A stretch of 64,000 nucleotides of DNA. Origin: Cunninghamella blakesleeana. Its lineage: Eukaryota; Mucoromycota; Mucoromycetes; Mucorales; Cunninghamellaceae. How positions within the stretch are numbered: the stretch's first letter is position 1; the number at the start of each line of letters is the position of its first letter. The stretch lies in contig JAFCIZ010000004.1 in assembly GCA_017871115.1 (NCBI GenBank), forward strand, positions 534,501-598,500, given 5' to 3'. Positions 37,675 through 50,702 of the stretch are shown here, in pieces. The position numbers were made by a program, and so were the translations under genes. Below the pieces are notes generated by a model, which was given only the letters and a program-made list of their open reading frames with translations, was not told the origin of the DNA and did not search any database.

Positions 37675-38620
37675 AAAAAAAAATACTACATGTATCTATA
37701 CTTTTATTTTATCTATTTTTTTTAAAAAAAATCTCTTGTATATCCATTTTATTTATCTATATATATATGTATATATATACTACCATTGTTTCACTCTTTT
37801 TTTTTTTTTTTTTTTTTTCTTTTCGTTGTAAAAAATAATACCATTCTTTTTTATTTGTAAACATTCTTATACATTTTTTTTTTATTATATATATGCCCAA
37901 TATTATATGCTTTATTTTTTTATGAATTAAGTTTTTTATAAATAAAAATAATATGCTGATTTATGAAAATATGAATCATATGAATTTGTTTATTATAATA
38001 GCTATTGTACTACTCTATTTATATTTTTTGGTTCAACAATTAAAAAAAAACGCATACATAGTAAAAAAAATTATGTATATCTAAATAAAATAATGGATTT
38101 AGGAAATATTCATTCGTTTGAACCTCTAAAAAAAAACATTCGAGTGTTGTATATATTATCAATGAAGTGTTTAAAATAAAAATAAAAAATAAACTAGGTA
38201 AAAACTTAAAATGTTTTTGATTATTGTTTTTTATTTGTATATTTATATTTATTAATGCACTAATATGGTAATTCTTGAATACGTCTCAGAGTTGATCCTT
38301 TGAGAACAAACAAATAAATATCAGGCTTTCATTTTTTTAAATCAACTGAATAATGCTACATATGCATTTTATTATTATTATCATCGTTATATTTATGTAT
38401 GTTTATAATACAAATTGTGAATATAGTTGTATTATTTTGCAATAAATATACTAAAAGTCGTTTTTTATTTTAATAAAAGTGATTACATTTTTAAATAAAA
38501 AGAAAAAAAAATAAAAAATACAATAACATATATATATATATATATAAAAAGATAAATACGTAGAAATAAAATACAATAGACATTTTAAAAGAATAAATAA
38601 TAAACTAATAAATTATAAAA
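37675..38620. other. Convergent intergenic region (bZIP / MFS 3' ends)
   Basis: AT-rich flanks with a long T run at 37797-37819 and TA repeats. No gene seen. Confidence 0.5.
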
Positions 38621-40734
38621 TTATAATACATAACGGAAATCAGGATGACGATCACCAACTAAATCAATACCACCATGCTTGTGAACTTCATATTCCTTCA
38701 TTTCATCAGTCATATTTTCTCTACGTTTATTTTCACGAGCAAGAGCGTAACGAACAGCTATACAAAGTACAGTTTGTACAGCAACCATACAAAGAGAAAT
38801 CAAATTACCTTGGAAATAAGTAGGAGGATCCTATTGTTAATAAAATGATAAAGAGAAAATGAAAGGTTTAGTTAGATAATCATGGTTTTTTATTTCTATT
38901 CTCTTTTCTTTTAAAAATATATAAATAGATAATCACTTACTCTATATATTTGACCACCAATAGCACCACCAATAGTACCAATAGAAATAATAAAAGCAGA
39001 AGCAACAGCCTTTTTAGTTAAACCAGCAAAGTTATTATTGAACCAAGCAACTTTAACAGCTACATTAGCATAAACTGTCATGGTAACAAGACAAGCAGCA
39101 AAGTAATGGACACCCAAAAGAGAATGATCTACAAGCATCAATAAAAGGAACCCAACCATGGCGAAAACGTTAATAAAAATCATATGATAGGCACGTTCAA
39201 AGTATCTATCGGAAGACCAGCCAATAGCTAAAGTAGCAATAAAAGCTAAAAAGTAAGGTGGAGTAGTTAAGGCTTGACTTTCTGCCTTGGACCAATGGCC
39301 AATGTTGTTGACAATAGAAGGCAAGAAAAGAGTGACACCTTGAAGAGCAGTGGTTCCTGAAATATAAATTAAGGCAAAGGCATAGGCTTTCCAGTCAACA
39401 AATACAGATACAACTTGAGGCCAAGCAAAAGAGTGGTCATTTGAAGGTCCAGAATCTATAAAAGAAAAACGATGATGATATAAGTAAATAGGTTTATCCA
39501 AAAATAAAAAGATAATTATAATATATATATATGTCTTACCATTAGCTAAACGGCCGACAGCAACGGCTCTTTCTTCTTCAGTTAAAAATTTAGCAGATTC
39601 AGGGTCATTAGGAAGCCACCACCCAGCCCATACTGCCAAGACGACGGAAGGAACACCTTCAATAATAAACAACCATTGCCAAGTACCTAATTTATCGGTA
39701 GGGATTTGTGAAATACCATAAGCAATTAAACCACCAAATGCACCTATATAATTGATAATAATCATCAATGTTAGTTTTATTTTTGTCTCCATCTTTTTAA
39801 TATTATTTATTTACCTGCTAAACTAGAGAAAGACCAGAAGAAGCCAACACGTCTAGCAAATTCGCTTCTCTTGTACCATAAAGATAAATAAAAAGTAGAA
39901 GCAGGGAAGAAACCTGATTCGAATAAACCTAAAAAGAAACGACCAATAATAATACCAACAGCAGAAGTGGAAGCAGCCATACACACAGCAACAACACCCC
40001 AGAGACTATATAAATAAAAAATATCCATAAAAATAAAATAAAATAGAATATAAATAACAATGTCTAATAATAGCATCATATATATATATATATATGTATA
40101 TATATGTATAATTTGTATATATTCTATCAACTTACAACATCATAATACCTAACCAGTAGGAAGCGGGAACCCATTTTCTCATAACAATATTAGCAGGAAC
40201 TTCAAAAACGACATAACCAAAATAGAAAATAGATAATGACCATTGGTACTCTTCTTTTGTCATAGCAAGGTCATCTTCAAGTCCACCTAACTTTGCGTTA
40301 CCAATATTAGAACTATAATAATATAAATATTTAAAATAAATAGAAAGTTAGAAAAAAAAAAAAAAAAAGAAAAAATATTTTCCTTTTCAAGATAATTTAT
40401 TTTAAAGAATAAAAAAAAAAATCATTCGTTGTATTTTCAATTACCGATCCAAATAAGACAAGAAATAAAGCAAACAAAGGGTAGTAAGAATACGTCTATC
40501 AAAGCGTCTAAATAATGAAAAAAAATAAAAAAATAAAAAAAAATAAATAAATATATGATATAAATATTATATATATATAATAATAATAAAAACTATCATT
40601 TTGTTTAATTATAATTTTTACCTAATTACTCGTTGTCCCATTTTTTCATCATAAATAGAAATTTCTTCTGATTTATTATTCACTTCAACATCAGGAATAT
40701 GATCAACTTGTTTAACATCTTTATTTTCAGTCAT
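38621..40734 (-). CDS. MFS permease, anion:cation symporter family (Dal5-like)
   Basis: Plasma-membrane uptake of small organic anions such as allantoate, nicotinate or similar. Coding order 40734-40622, 40507-40445, 40312-40136, 40005-39815, 39743-39540, 39455-38941, 38830-38621; all phases match; 490 aa. Typical features: hydrophilic N-terminus, RRFDRRILTTLCLLYFLSYLDRSNIGNAKL-type first helix (split over an intron at the Asp-Arg), QWSLSIFYFGYVVFEVPANI, GRFFLGLFESGFFPASTFYL, GTWQWLFIIEGVPSV, the intracellular loop LPNDPESAKFLTEEER, and a C-terminal half with GHWSKAESQALTTPPY and SIGTIGGAIGGQIYR. About 12 helices. Substrate unknown. Confidence 0.9.
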
Positions 40735-43004
40735 AATTATTTTCTTTTTATTTTTTATAAAAAAAATAATATATAGAAGAGAAAAGAAAAAATTAAAAAC
40801 AAAAAAAAAGGATTATTTATATAAAATAGGAACAAATTTTATGATTGGAAATGTATGAAAAATAAATTTAAAGTTAACCACTAAACAGTAAAAAATAATA
40901 TGGGAAAAAAACCTTAATTAGGATACTTTAATTTAATCACAGCTGTAAAAAAAAAAGGTTTTGAATCAAAGAAAAAAGAAGGAAAAAAAGAAAATGAGAA
41001 TTAATTTTATTTTACTTGGAAAAATAATGACGTACTACAAATATATAATATATAATGTATATATATATATATATATATAATATAAATCGTATATATAAAA
41101 ATTGATTTTAAAAATAATAATAGAATTAACGATATTAAAATTATAAATATTAAGGAGAGTGAGAGAAAGAAAAAAAAAAAAAGATTCGTAAATAAAAATA
41201 TTTTTCCATATTTTACCATTTTTTTTTTTAGAAAAAACCCATATACTAATTTAGAATTACGGTGCGATATGGATTTATTAGTAGCTTATATTTCTATTAT
41301 TTAATAGGGATAAATGATGGCAAAATGCAGGCTCTTTTTTCTGCATGATCCTTTTTATATATAATACAAATAAAACCATTGTTTAGAAATAAAAATAATA
41401 AAACAAGGGGGATCGTTTAAATATTTAATAGAAATTCTTTATCATTCTATTTTATAACGAATTATATTGGTTTGTAATTATTTTTCAAATCTAATACAAT
41501 GTTAATCATCGCTTTATAAAATTATAATTAATAAATGTAACCTTTCTATGCTAATTTTTGCCTTCTATCTATCCTAACCTACCTAGATTTTCCAAATTTA
41601 ATCATATCTATTTGTTTTTGATATATAATTTTTATTGCTTCATAGTTGAAGTATTATTTTATTTTATTTTATTTTATATGTTTTTTTTCTATTTTTTTTA
41701 AAAAAATGAAGCAAAAATGTACAGTAGATATTTATATATATGTTTATTTCAAGTGGTGATGAACTATAGCCTTTATCATTTTTAAAGAGAGTATATATAA
41801 AACCAAATCAAATAATAATCCATATATGTAAAATACAAAGGTATGATAGTTAAATCAAAGTTAGATACTCTCAATCTTTAACCTTAATATAAAGTTACCA
41901 TTGAAAAATATAAAAAAAGTAAAAAAGACAAATTCACACACTTTACACTATCAAATGATTTATTAAATTAACCAAAACATAATAATGAATCAAAGCAACT
42001 ATGGAAAATACCGGGATCAATGTATTGTAATATTTAAAGGGAACCAGAAAAAAAAAAAAAAAAAAAAACCTCAAACCATTGTTATTTTTATTAAATAATT
42101 AACTGGTCTATTAAAAGTTGTATACCGATTTAACTTGCGTTTATAATTTTTGTTATATATCAATCAACATGATTCAATACCTATTGATTGACGACAAATT
42201 TTATACTGTCAATAAAGTTTACCGAGCGTACCTTATTTTTTCATGGATTGTTTTTTTTTTTCCATTTTTTTCTTTTTTGGTTAAGCGACAAATAAATGGG
42301 GAAAAAGTGGGGTTTTTCTTCTAATTCAGGCTATTATATAAATCGCCGCTTTACTAGATTTTAAATACCAATTATAGGATAATGTTGAGAAATTATCTTT
42401 TTTTGTACATGTGAATATCCGAATTATATTAAATCAAAAAAATGTTATCTAATCATTAATTATAAAACTAAATAATCAGAAAAAGGTTGATAGTAATATC
42501 GATAGTCTAGATGATCGTAGACCATAAATAACAATAACAATAACAATAATGATATTATTATTATTATTATTAATATATAAAAATGATTATTGTAAATAAA
42601 TTTAAAAAAAAAGATTTTTTTTTGTTAAAACGTCGCCAATGATTTTTAACGATCTTTTTTTTTCTTTCTTTATAAAAAAAAAACAGTATATTTTCAAACC
42701 AATCGCTATGTACTGTTTTATTAATTTTTTTATTTATGACGAAACGAACTATATTAAACAAGCTAAATTCAAAAAATAGAAAATAGAAAAAAATTCATAT
42801 TGTGGGGATGAGAATAAGAATCCTCGGTCCAGTTTTAAGATACCAATGAGACCATGTACATACTTTAAATGGTATATCATCTTATAATATTTTATTTTCA
42901 ATATTTAATAGATGTAATATTATTCTTGGTCATGGTGATAAATATATTTTAGATACTATGTGATTATTATTGTTTTATTTTATTTTATTTTTCACTCATT
43001 TATT
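40735..43004. other. Gene-poor intergenic interval of about 2.3 kb
   Basis: Divergent side of the MFS gene up to the 3' end of the O-methyltransferase gene. A/T homopolymers, TA repeats at 41058-41078, and trinucleotide ATT at 42552-42572. Short ATG frames at 41007-41219 (-), 42118-42324 (+) and 42570-42761 (-) are low-complexity and not supported. Confidence 0.5.
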
Positions 43005-44144
43005 TTATTTATTCTTCTTTTGTATAATTGAGATACCATCAAAAAGAGGTAACATAACGAGTTGGACTCTAGAATCTTGTTTGACATGTTCATTAAAAGC
43101 TGCCACTTTGCTAGCCGTTTTTTTAATATTATTTGAAGGAGCGATAGATTGGTCTTCATCATAACCAGATTGTCGATGCACCTGGCCAAAATAAAGAACT
43201 GTTATTTCGTATTAAAAATATACAATATGAATAATAGCATTGAAAAAATGAATAGGTTTTAATCACTAATATTTTTTTGATCATTCATGTTTTGTGTATA
43301 TATATCTGTTTATAGTATTTAATACCATTGTCGACCATCATTATCCCATTATCAGCTAACAAATCATTGTCAAGAATTATATTATAATAGTTTATATAAC
43401 CACCTTTATCAGCATCTATTATTAGCATTAATATTCATGTAAGTAAAAAATAAATAAATGAACATATAAATAAATTGTATGTTTGCGTTTCTATTATTGT
43501 ATATATATATATATATATATATTTTCACCAAATAAAAAGAAAATTATTTTACCTAAAAAGATGAATTCAAATTTTTTTTTATCCCTGGTCAATTGTAATA
43601 AACTATCAGCAGCATCACCTTCCATTAAAGTCACTTTATCCATCAATTGAGCTTGTGTAATATATTTTTCAGCCATTTTCAAAGAAGCAGGGTCTTTATC
43701 TAAAGAATAGAGATGACTACCACCACTGCCAACGCTACCAGAATGGTGATTTAAAGCAGAAGCCATGGCAATAGTACTATATCCGGTAAAAGTTCCTATT
43801 TCCAATACGTTTCGTGGTTTTAAAAGATGAATCCACTGTGCTAAAAATTTGGCGGAGGTTTTACTATTCATCATATGGGCGTTTTTAAACTCCTGTATTG
43901 TATCTTTAGCGACTTGATTTAGTGTTGTTTCAATCAATGGTGGAAAAGCTGTACTGTAATCGCAACAATAATCATCTTCCACTAATCTCAAACGATCGTT
44001 ATTGTTACTTACACTATTTTCAACAGTAACGGTAGAGTGCCAGCGCATTGTATTTTTTTTGAAATAAAAGAATAAAGGTTTATTATAATGATTTAATAAA
44101 GGAGAATGGAAAAAAAGTTTTTTATTTAAAAATACGCGATTCAT
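43005..44144 (-). CDS. SAM-dependent class I O-methyltransferase (CCoAOMT/COMT-like)
   Basis: Coding order 44144-43553, 43415-43326, 43198-43005; 291 aa. The methyltransferase fold is complete: KTSAKFLAQWIHLL, SAM motif NVLEIGTFTGYSTIAMA, acidic loop SLDKDPASL, ITQAQLMDKVTLMEGDAAD, metal/SAM Asp in FIFLDADKGGYINYYNIIL (created across an intron), GIMMVDNVLYFGQV and VQLVMLPLFDGISI. Members methylate catechol-type hydroxyls with a divalent cation; substrate unknown. The first about 37 residues (MNRVFLNKKLFFHS ... FKKNTMRWHS) are basic and hydroxylated, lack acids and look like a mitochondrial presequence; an alternative start lies at the internal Met (MRWHS). Confidence 0.9.
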
Positions 44145-44443
44145 TTTTATTATTTATGTTTAAATATATATATTTTTTTTCTTTTGTTGTCTTGATATGG
44201 GTATATATATAGTCAAGTTATTATTATTTTATTATATTTATAAAAAAAATCAGGAAAGAAACAAACTGAAATTTTTTTTCTGCCCATGAATTTCTTAAAA
44301 AACGGTGTTTTAATTTAATTTTAATTTTTTCAGTTTTCTCTTACCTTTACTCTATTTTTTTAAAAAAATATTACTATTTACTCCACTTATATATTTCATA
44401 AATAATATACATTCAATTTTAAATAAAATAAAAAAAATATACC

Positions 44444-44950
44444 ATGTCAGAAACACTTTCACAACAAGTTTATAGGGAAGCAAATCAAGCTCTTCAATTA
44501 TTATCACAAGTGAAAGAAACAATGTTAAATCTACTTACACAAATGTCAGCAGCATCAAAGGCGTCCATCACGGTGGAACCCGATTTAGAACAACTCCAAA
44601 AGTACAGAAAGGAATATGAATCACTTATGGCACAATTAAAATCAAAAGTAAGTTGGATTCAAGAAAACCAAGTACATCTCAAACAAGATGAAGGAACAGT
44701 TTATGAAAAAGAAGTAGATCAAGCTTTATTAGAAGAACAACAGCAAGTACAACAGGTAATATATGCTTTTATAAAAAAATATTGCAAGTTTGAAGTTATT
44801 ACTATGAACTCTTATTAAGCTATATATATTAATTTATAGGCTTCCAGAAATATAACAGAAAAACTCAAGCATATACTCAGTCAATCCTATGCTCTTCAAC
44901 TTCAAACGGATACGCTACTATCAGCATCATATAATCAACCTGTCCAATAA
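44444..44950 (+). CDS. Small helical coiled-coil protein, possibly Mediator subunit 30-like
   Basis: Exons 44444-44755 and 44840-44950 give 140 aa, almost entirely amphipathic helices with heptad patterns: VYREANQALQLLSQVKETML, LEQLQKYRKEYESLMAQLKS, VDQALLEEQQQVQQ and ASRNITEKLKHILSQSYALQ. The layout (two N-terminal helices, a charged linker, and a C-terminal helix 'x-x-KLKxxLxQxxxLxxxxDxLL') reminds me of Med30 of the Mediator head, but there is no unmistakable motif. Could be another small complex subunit. No signal peptide or membrane segment. Confidence 0.6.
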
Positions 44951-45155
44951 AAATAATAAAACATCAACTTTTAAAAATATATGATCGTATTACACGAATA
45001 TACCTAATTTATTATGTTTATGATTATGTTTATCAATATTATTACAAGTATAATACTATTATATATTAAATTAAATAAGAATGTGTTTTTAAAAATTGGT
45101 TTATGTAAAATAAAATTCTAAAAAAGAGACAGAAAAGGAAGAGGATAAAAGATTA

Positions 45156-47275
45156 TTATTGTACTTTGATATGATGTTTATAAGATACGGAAGTAAGATG
45201 ACCAACCAACCAACGAGATAATAAAAATAAGAGAATGGTGAAAATAATAAACAATTCAGCAATGCAATAATGACTGATACTTGTACCGATTTCCAACCAA
45301 CTACCGTAATCGGATACAAAATAAAAAAAGTTGATGGTTTGGACATCTGTGATAGAAACAACACTAAGGAAAAGACTGAAAGAAGATAAATCCAAACTAC
45401 TTGTTAACACGCCAAGGACAGAGGAGATGACAAAAAAGGGAATTAATACTTTGGTGATCAAGAGAGCAGCCATTAAAAATGGATTAAACACGGTGACAAA
45501 TCGATAGACACTTTCCAAAGAAAAACTACTTAGGGAAGCAACATTACCAGTACCAAAAAAGCCAACATCAATATAAAAAAGGAAGAATAAGACTGCTCGA
45601 ATATCACTAGCTTTCAATGCTCTTGTGTTGGATTTTGCTGTATTTTTGTATAATTCACGTTCTACTTCTAACCATATTAAAACTGTACTACAGAGACATA
45701 CATAAAATAACATTTCAAAGGAGATACTGAGGAGCGTCATCAACGGGGCAAATGAAAAACAGATAGTTAATAAACGCGCAAGATAATCTTGATTAGGTTT
45801 GCCTCTATAAATAAATGGATAAAAACTAGATATAACTGGATAATATATATTCGTAATAAATAATAAGTAATAACGAAAAAAAAATAAAGAATATAAAAAT
45901 TTAATATCTACATATAAATACATCCATATAAATATGTATATTATTTTAACACGCTTATTTTTACTAGCCACTTACAAACTATAGCCCAATTACAAACTTG
46001 ATTTATAAAAGGAAGTCGCTCTTGACTAACAGTGGATGAGTATACTAAAATAATACTAATAGCATTTGCTAATAACTATACATAGAAAAATAAAAATAAA
46101 TATACATACACCCTTGATAATCGATAAACAATATTATTTTAATATTTAATTATTGTCACTATTATTATTACTTGAATACATAATAAGGTAGATTCTTGAT
46201 TATCAATACGTTTATTTGATTTTAAAGACCAAACTAAAAGACCTCCTATAATCAATCCCAATACACCACCAACAATTCTATATAAATATATTTTTATTAA
46301 AAAAATAAATAAGAATCGTAGTTACTTGTATATACTTGTATATATTCCTTCTTTTTTTTTTTACACTTACACAAGCAAGATATCAGCATCTTTTTCTACT
46401 GGTAAAAGAGTAAAAACACTAGTACACCAACATGATACGGTCCACATTTTCAAAAGGTAAGGATGCTCAGTTTTTACTTTTTGATCCATTACCAAGGGCC
46501 AGAATGATAATAGTATGAATAAAGCTGTTAAAACCTCTCTTTCAAAAAAGCTATAAACCTATAAATATATTATGCATACACATTAAAAAACTTTCTTCAA
46601 CAATAACAAATATATATTTACCAATGCCTCTAGTACACCAATAGTTCCAATAACAACCATGATAGGCTTCAAGTATCCATTTTGAGTTATTATATTTAAT
46701 GATGATGTAAGTGTTCCAATATTTTGTATAATTTGATTCCAAAAAAAGACTGGGAAAAATATATAAGTGTAATATTTTGTTGGCATTTTTTGTACTGTAA
46801 TCATTAAAGCTAATAGCGAAAAGGCAATGATGGATGTTACATGAATCTAGAAAAATCATTCAAATATTTTTAGAAAAATAAAATGAAATGGATGGTAGTT
46901 AGTTTAATATTAAGCACTATACATTTATATGTTGCACGTATTTAATGATAATTTTACCAAAGTTTTAACATTGGATGTCCAAATAATCTTAGGCGATGAT
47001 ACAAAGTATTCACGGAGTACAAATTCAAGACAATAGATACACCATCCAACAAAACCAGCTGTAATGACACTACGTAAAAATAACCAATCATATGTTTGAA
47101 AATATCGAAGACCGGCTAATGATAATTCTATTAATTGACGTGACATTGCTTCAGCTTCAATATACTGCTGTGAATCAATTAATTGTTGAATATTATTTAA
47201 ATAAATTTTAGGATCATTTTGTCCAGATAAAAGTTGGAATGGTTTAAAAAATAATTCTTGCTTTTCTTTTTCATC

Positions 47276-47308
<33 letters not shown>

Positions 47309-48760
47309 GTGTGTTAGTATAAATTTAAATAATACGAATAAAATACTTTATTAAAAAAATTAAAGAGGTATAAGTTTATATATATTTATAATTACCGTGT
47401 TTCATTTCAAATTGAGCAAGAATTTGTCTGGCATTAGCAAAGGATGCTTCTGCTTTCAAATATTCATCACCATCCAAATAAGATAATGGTAATTGACCAA
47501 CAGAGTTAACAGGATAATTAATACCAACTAACTGGGCCATCAATGGTGCAATATCAGCTTGAGAAATATCTTGGCGTTCATATTCATTCAAATCCCATTC
47601 TATAGAATAATCATCATGTCCTTTTGAAGACAAAATAGGTTGACGAATACCTGCACCCCAAGCAATAATAGGTGTTCTTGTATTATCAGGGTGTCCATCA
47701 CCATGTCCTCCACGATTATTCATTCCATGATCTGCTGTAAAAACATAACTCGTTTTCCCATCGTATCCATAAAATCCTTCAATTAAATCTACCATCTCTT
47801 TAACACCACGATCTACTAAACGAATGTTATCATAATACACCTTTGAATAAGGTCGATGGGCGTGTCCGTTGGTGTCTAATCCAAGTAAATGTAAAAAGAA
47901 AACGTTTTTGTTTTGTCGTAATTGCTTATTTAATTTGTCATCTTTAGTTGCATTTTTAAATAAAGTTCTAACATGATCAAATACCCAAGTATCCAAATGA
48001 GAGGCATCTAAAAAAAAAATACATACATACAAATATATATATAAATATATAATATAGTTTACTTAAATAAGGGAAATAATAGTAGCTTGATTATTATTAT
48101 TTAAATGCATATATATATATTTACCACCAGAAAAATCTTCATATTCAGGAGGATACATAAAAGTTTCGATACGATTTGGATCACTTGCACCATGTTGAAA
48201 CATAGGTAAAATATCAGGAGAACCAAAGGACCAAGTATGACGAGATTGATTAAATACAGAATCGAAATCAACAGGATTCATAGTCCAACCAGTTGTAACA
48301 GCACTAACATCTTCATAAAACCCAGCAATAATAGCAACATGTCCTGGCCTTGATTCTGTTGGTACACGAGTATGCGAAATACCCCAAGCGCCTTGTTCTT
48401 TAACAATACTTCTAAGGTAGGGTGCACGAGACTTACCATCTTTTTCTAATTCAAATAACTTATCAGCCCGTAATCCATCACCTATAGAAAGAAAGAAAAG
48501 ATATAAAAACAATAAGCAAATGAGCAGGTATTGATCCATATCCAATATATTTTAATATATACAAATTTGTATTTTATATTATTTTATCTTTTTAACTTGC
48601 CTACAATTAAAACTACACGTTCTGCTGGTGGTGATAAAGGACTTTTATGATGGCTCATACCATGGATTAAAGGTGATGTAAAATAAATATCAAATATACT
48701 AAATAGATATATAATGTGAAATATCACACCAATTACCAATAGTGCTTCACGCGACAACAT
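45156..48760 (-). CDS. MCD4: GPI ethanolamine phosphate transferase 1 (Mcd4/PIG-N)
   Basis: Adds phosphoethanolamine to the first mannose of the GPI precursor in the ER. Coding order 48760-48601, 48481-48125, 48007-47396, 47274-46958, 46846-46622, 46558-46371, 46277-46172, 46075-45976, 45835-45156; 914 aa, equal to the family's size. Start at 48760 reproduces the family N-terminus ([27 protein letters not shown]); an in-frame ATG at 48844 would add 28 residues and is less likely. Lumenal alkaline-phosphatase-like domain: [66 protein letters not shown]. Then many transmembrane helices with the signature [20 protein letters not shown]. Intron 1 uses a GC donor (TAG^GCAAGT ... TATAG). Confidence 0.95.
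48591..48600 (-). other. GC-AG splice donor of MCD4 intron 1
   Basis: The phase-1 junction between 48601 and 48481 must join GTA-G to GT-GAT to restore VGDGLRAD. The only donor that fits is G^GCAAGT, a GC donor with otherwise perfect consensus, as expected of GC-AG introns. Confidence 0.75.
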
Positions 48761-50702
48761 TGGTAGTATTTTTTTATATTTAATATTAAAAAAAAAAGGG
48801 AAAGAAATAAAAAGAAAAAATAGCGAATAAATTAAAATTGACATTTTTAATTTTTTTATAATTATTTTTAAACCCAGATTTTTTGAAATTTTTGCACTAC
48901 TCTCCTTTCCATCATTTCCTTTTACCTACCGCACTAGTAAAACCAGCCCAAGAAAAAAAATATCTATAAATTTGTAATTGATAAAATAATAGAATTTTTT
49001 TATTTATTCTTACTCTATATCTATATCCATATTATTTTAGACTATAAAGTAAAACAAAATAATATTACAAATGTTTTTGGGGATATAAAAAGATAGTTTC
49101 TCTTAATATAACAATTATATAAATTATATCTATTCATAAGCATAAATAATAAGGCCACAAAAAGAAATGGCCATCCAAATTGGTTGGTTTGTATATATGC
49201 TATGGCTTAAAAATCACTTATAGTTTAGTTAAAATATCGACGCAGAATTTCTTAGTAAAAAATTGAAATGTTTGAGTAATAAAATTTATGTATATTGCAT
49301 ATATACCATAATCAAAACCTATAAAAAAGATTCTTCGATTGGGATAATTTTTATACATATTGTAAATGAAGATTAATCAAAAAATTAATTAAGAAATTGA
49401 ACTGGGATTGTATAATAAAATATTGAGAAATAATGATTAAAAAAAGTACTCAGAATTCGACGGTTTTCTTGATATGATCAGAGCTATTCAAATAAAATAT
49501 CACAAACTCTACTTCAACCTTAACTACTATTTCTTCATAAGCCGTACTAGTAAGTAATAAATGGATGGAGAACCGTTATACAAAACAAAATAAAATAAAT
49601 AAAAAGATTGGAGATATAAAATACACTATTACATATTTTTCACGGTCATAGGTATTTTCTAAGATAATAAATCGAGCACTTTAAAATTCTAACATATAAA
49701 CAACATGGTTATTGTATATATATGATGTCTTTTAAGGATTTAACTCTTGTGTTTGTTGATATAAATTAATATTTAACAATACCATCCATCTTCAATTTAA
49801 TCAGTTCATATTAATTATTTTTATGCAAGAATCAATGTACATATAGTTAATTAATATACAACTGATACACTACAAATCATACTAATTGGTCTTTTATAAG
49901 TGGAGATAAATACTTATTTTTAAAATGATTCTTTAATTTAGTTAACAAATACGTGCATTCATTGAATGAAATTTAATTTGCAAATGAAAAAATATTTTGT
50001 AATAGATCTGTTATTTATCAACCCAATTGATGTGATTACAGTAAAGACAAACTAATATTTAACTTGAAGTACTATTATTTAAATAAAGCATTAAATCTTT
50101 AAAGTGTGGAATAACTGCAATAATAATGATGTGTAATAAAAAAAAACTAAAAATGCATAGGTGTAATAACTATCCAAAATCATAAGATATATATAAAAAA
50201 TATGGGGATCGTGATTTGTATTTATTTATATATTTTCATGTGTGTATATAGTTATAACCCAATATATATTTAATTTTATTTTTAAAACATGTTGAGATAA
50301 CTTGGTATTTTATATTTGATCAATAAATATAAGTGCTATCCAAAATGAAAAATAAGGAAAGAAGAATAGCTTCACCACTAAAAAAGAAAGTTTAAAATCA
50401 TTTATTTAACTTGTTCCTGTTTTTACACGTAATATTAGTATGATATCAAAATCATATCAGTTTTATTACTATGGTGATCATTATGCAAAAAATAGTACTC
50501 TATTTTAAAAAAACTGTACTTCAATTCCAGTTTCCTCTTTTGGATTTAAAATGGGTTTATTTATTTTTTTTGAAACAATTTTTAGTTTTTTCCTTCCATT
50601 TCCATTATTTTTTTTTATATTTAATATATTTTAATTTTTATGACTTTATATTTATTTGTCTTTATTTTTATTTTAATCTATTTTAATCTATTTTCATTAT
50701 AA
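48761..50702. other. Divergent intergenic interval of about 1.9 kb
   Basis: Upstream regions of MCD4 (-) and the m-AAA protease gene (+). No gene seen. Contains a short inverted repeat GGCCACAAAAAGAAATGGCC at 49153-49172 and T-rich sequence before 50703. Confidence 0.5.

Noticed and set aside
48761..48844. Upstream ATG (48844) as the MCD4 start
   Set aside because: Adds 28 low-complexity hydrophobic residues in front of the conserved family N-terminus; the Met at 48760 matches the family start.
49153..49172. Inverted repeat GGCCAC...ATGGCC and similar at 36535-36550 as transposon ends or operators
   Set aside because: Isolated short palindromes with no second end, target duplication or nearby transposase.
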